Assembly: GCA_029050385.1 (NCBI GenBank)
Contig: JAIDMV010000025.1
Span: 1-17,321, forward strand
DNA from: Anaeroplasmataceae bacterium
GTDB taxonomy: Bacteria; Bacillota_I; Bacilli_A; Acholeplasmatales; Anaeroplasmataceae
DNA length: 17,321 bases
Reading direction: 5' to 3'
In this document: positions 16,047 to 17,321 of the stretch, piece by piece
Layout of the letters: each line of letters begins with the position of its first letter
Numbering within the stretch: position 1 is the first letter of the stretch
Notes under the pieces: generated by a model
The model's input: only the letters and a program-made list of their open reading frames with translations
Told to the model about the DNA's origin: nothing
Database searches by the model: none
Position numbers and translations under genes: made by a program

Positions 16047-16075
16047 ATTATAGCACACCTTTTCATATTCTGCAA
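16047..16075 (-). promoter_or_regulatory. Promoter of rpsF-ssb-rpsR
   Basis: On the minus strand TTGCAG (16070-16075), a 17-base spacer, and TATAAT (16047-16052) with extended TG upstream (TGCTATAAT). A TTGACT begins 5 bases earlier but at 22-base spacing, so TTGCAG is the better -35. Confidence 0.8.
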
Positions 16076-16104
16076 GTCAATTTAATGTTTTTTTTATTTT
16101 AAAT

Positions 16105-16139
16105 TTTCAAAAAAATGGAAGCTAAAAAACTTCCATTTT
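16105..16139 (-). terminator. Rho-independent terminator of the pectate lyase gene
   Basis: On the minus strand AAAATGGAAG, an eight-base loop, CTTCCATTTT and further T residues. It starts 6 bases past the lyase stop and separates it from the rpsF promoter. Confidence 0.85.
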
Positions 16140-16145
16140 ATATGA

Positions 16146-17321
16146 TTATGCTGATTTACTTAATTCCAAATAGAACAGATTGGCTGAATCCGCTTTTGTA
16201 ATACTATGTGCACCTGAATTTAAAGTAACCGTAATAATTCCATTGCTTGTAGTATATTTTTTTCCATCTACTTTTATAGTTGCAGAAGCTTCACCAAATA
16301 CCAAAACCAAAGTCATATTATCATTTGTACTAAATTTAATCTCTGTAGCAGATTCTAACTTTAAACATTGTGTAAGATTTAATCCCTTATATGTGGCTGT
16401 TCCTTTAGATTTTGAAAGACTACCAGTGATTGTAAATACACTACTATCAGTTCCATCTGTTGTAAAGTTATGCGTAACACTATTTGCAACTACTGGTGGA
16501 TTATTTTCTCCTTCATCATCTCCATCATCAGGAGTATAATCACCTAATGTACCTTCAATTCCTAATACTCGAATCAAAGTAGACTTATAGGATAGAACTG
16601 CATTACTTAATTCAGGAATAATCTCATAATTTCTATCTTGTGTAGCATTATTAAAAGTCCATTTTAAATCTCCGCCATTTACTCTACCCGCATATTTCAT
16701 AACCTTTTCTCTTGCTACTTCTGGTGTATCTACACTATATGTATACATAAGGCTTGAATCGGTATCAAAGTTATTGTAAGTTGAACCACCAGATAAAGCT
16801 TTAACAGTACTAGGTACTTGTTCATTTCTTGAGGTAGCAACATAAGCATCGAAGCTTGTAGAGTTTTCTTGATAAGAGATAACTTTGCAATCAGAGCCTC
16901 CCTCAATATGATTGCCATATGCTTTAATGATTCCGCCTGATTCTCCACTGAAAGTACCATCTCCTAAAGCATCTGTTCCTTGGGCAGCACTCATCATTGG
17001 ATTTTTACAATTTCTGAAGTAATTATTCTCTACAAATGCTGATGCAGAAGTTGTAACACCTACACCATATTTTGCATTACCATCAAAGTAATTGTTATAA
17101 ATATGAACTGTACAAGTACGTATTCTCGGATGTCTAGAATCAGAATGGTCATACCAATTATGATGATAAGTAATATAATTATCTTCTTTCTCTGACTTCA
17201 TTCCTTGTAAATTACATTTTCCAGAATCCCAAAAATGATTATAAGAAATCGTAACATTTGTAGAAATCTTAGTATCTACCGAACCATCTCCCTTGGCCTT
17301 ATCTCCTGATCCCTTTTTACC
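16146..17321 (-). CDS. Pectate lyase, family PL1, with C-terminal beta-rich domain (partial, 5' end outside window)
   Basis: 391 residues are in the window and the frame is open to the right edge; the ATG at 17201 is internal, since 40 further in-frame residues (including STNVTISYNHFWDSGK) precede it. Pectate lyases cleave polygalacturonate by beta-elimination and need calcium. The parallel beta-helix is visible as repeated short strands: TISYNHFWDSG, YITYHHNWYDHS, VHIYNNYFDG, AFVENNYFRNC. SRHPRIR holds the catalytic-Arg motif of PL1. The helix domain ends near ALSYKSTLIRVLGIEGTLGD. An acidic linker (PDDGDDEGENN) leads to an approximately 120-residue beta-rich domain (HNFTTDGTDSSVFTITGS to LFYLELSKSA) that may bind carbohydrate. 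No LPXTG-type anchor is seen, so the product is likely secreted. Confidence 0.88.
   Translation of the reverse strand, partial: GKKGSGDKAKGDGSVDTKISTNVTISYNHFWDSGKCNLQGMKSEKEDNYITYHHNWYDHSDSRHPRIRTCTVHIYNNYFDGNAKYGVGVTTSASAFVENNYFRNCKNPMMSAAQGTDALGDGTFSGESGGIIKAYGNHIEGGSDCKVISYQENSTSFDAYVATSRNEQVPSTVKALSGGSTYNNFDTDSSLMYTYSVDTPEVAREKVMKYAGRVNGGDLKWTFNNATQDRNYEIIPELSNAVLSYKSTLIRVLGIEGTLGDYTPDDGDDEGENNPPVVANSVTHNFTTDGTDSSVFTITGSLSKSKGTATYKGLNLTQCLKLESATEIKFSTNDNMTLVLVFGEASATIKVDGKKYTTSNGIITVTLNSGAHSITKADSANLFYLELSKSA

Noticed and set aside
16180..16539. Plus-strand 119-residue open frame
   Set aside because: Antisense to the pectate lyase tail domain, no start context.
1..17321. tRNA or rRNA genes, CRISPR arrays, insertion sequences, integrases or phage genes
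   Set aside because: No cloverleaf candidates, regularly spaced repeats, terminal inverted repeats or transposase-like frames were seen anywhere in the window.
1..17321. Alternative genetic code with TGA as Trp
   Set aside because: The PAP2 gene ends at TGA, and Trp residues in conserved proteins are TGG; no gene needs TGA read-through.

Overview
The window is low-GC, gram-positive-like DNA (Firmicutes/Bacilli-Erysipelotrichia type). Every supported gene is on the minus strand, so the gene order reads from right to left. Three things point to Firmicutes: the rpsF-ssb-rpsR cluster, the gdpP-rplI-dnaB neighbourhood, and strong AGGAGG ribosome sites with sigma-A-like promoters (several with extended TGn -10 boxes). 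TGA is used as a stop (the PAP2 gene) and Trp is TGG, so the standard bacterial code fits. The pectate lyase suggests a plant-fibre or gut habitat. I cannot name the genus.

Layout, right to left. (1) 17321-16146: the 3' part of a family 1 pectate lyase with a C-terminal beta-rich domain, closed by a terminator. (2) 16075-14862: promoter, hairpin-containing leader, then rpsF (S6), ssb and rpsR (S18), closed by a terminator. (3) 14731-12322: a three-gene ABC importer (lipoprotein binding protein, permease, ATPase) of the SsuABC/TauABC type, substrate unknown, closed by a terminator. (4) 12108-3685: promoter, then gdpP fused in frame to rplI, dnaB, prfA, a terminator-like hairpin, and mfd. (5) 3653-1783: a separately promoted secreted pair, a papain-like/C39-like cysteine peptidase carrying a one-base frameshift and a small cysteine-rich lipoprotein. 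(6) 1730-1068: a PdaA-like polysaccharide deacetylase. (7) 975-188: a PAP2-family membrane phosphatase with its own promoter and terminator. (8) 127-1: a consensus promoter and the first 26 codons of a membrane or secreted protein that runs off the left edge.

The core blocks serve translation (S6, S18, L9, RF1), replication (SSB, DnaB), transcription-coupled repair (Mfd) and c-di-AMP signalling (GdpP). The left part concerns the cell envelope and secretion. The most notable feature is the GdpP-L9 fusion: the membrane c-di-AMP phosphodiesterase reads without a stop into a complete ribosomal protein L9. A well-placed Shine-Dalgarno and ATG sit exactly at the junction, so both a membrane-tethered and a free L9 could be made. 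Second is the cysteine peptidase, whose frame is broken at a run of five G just after the predicted catalytic His while the downstream frame stays clean.
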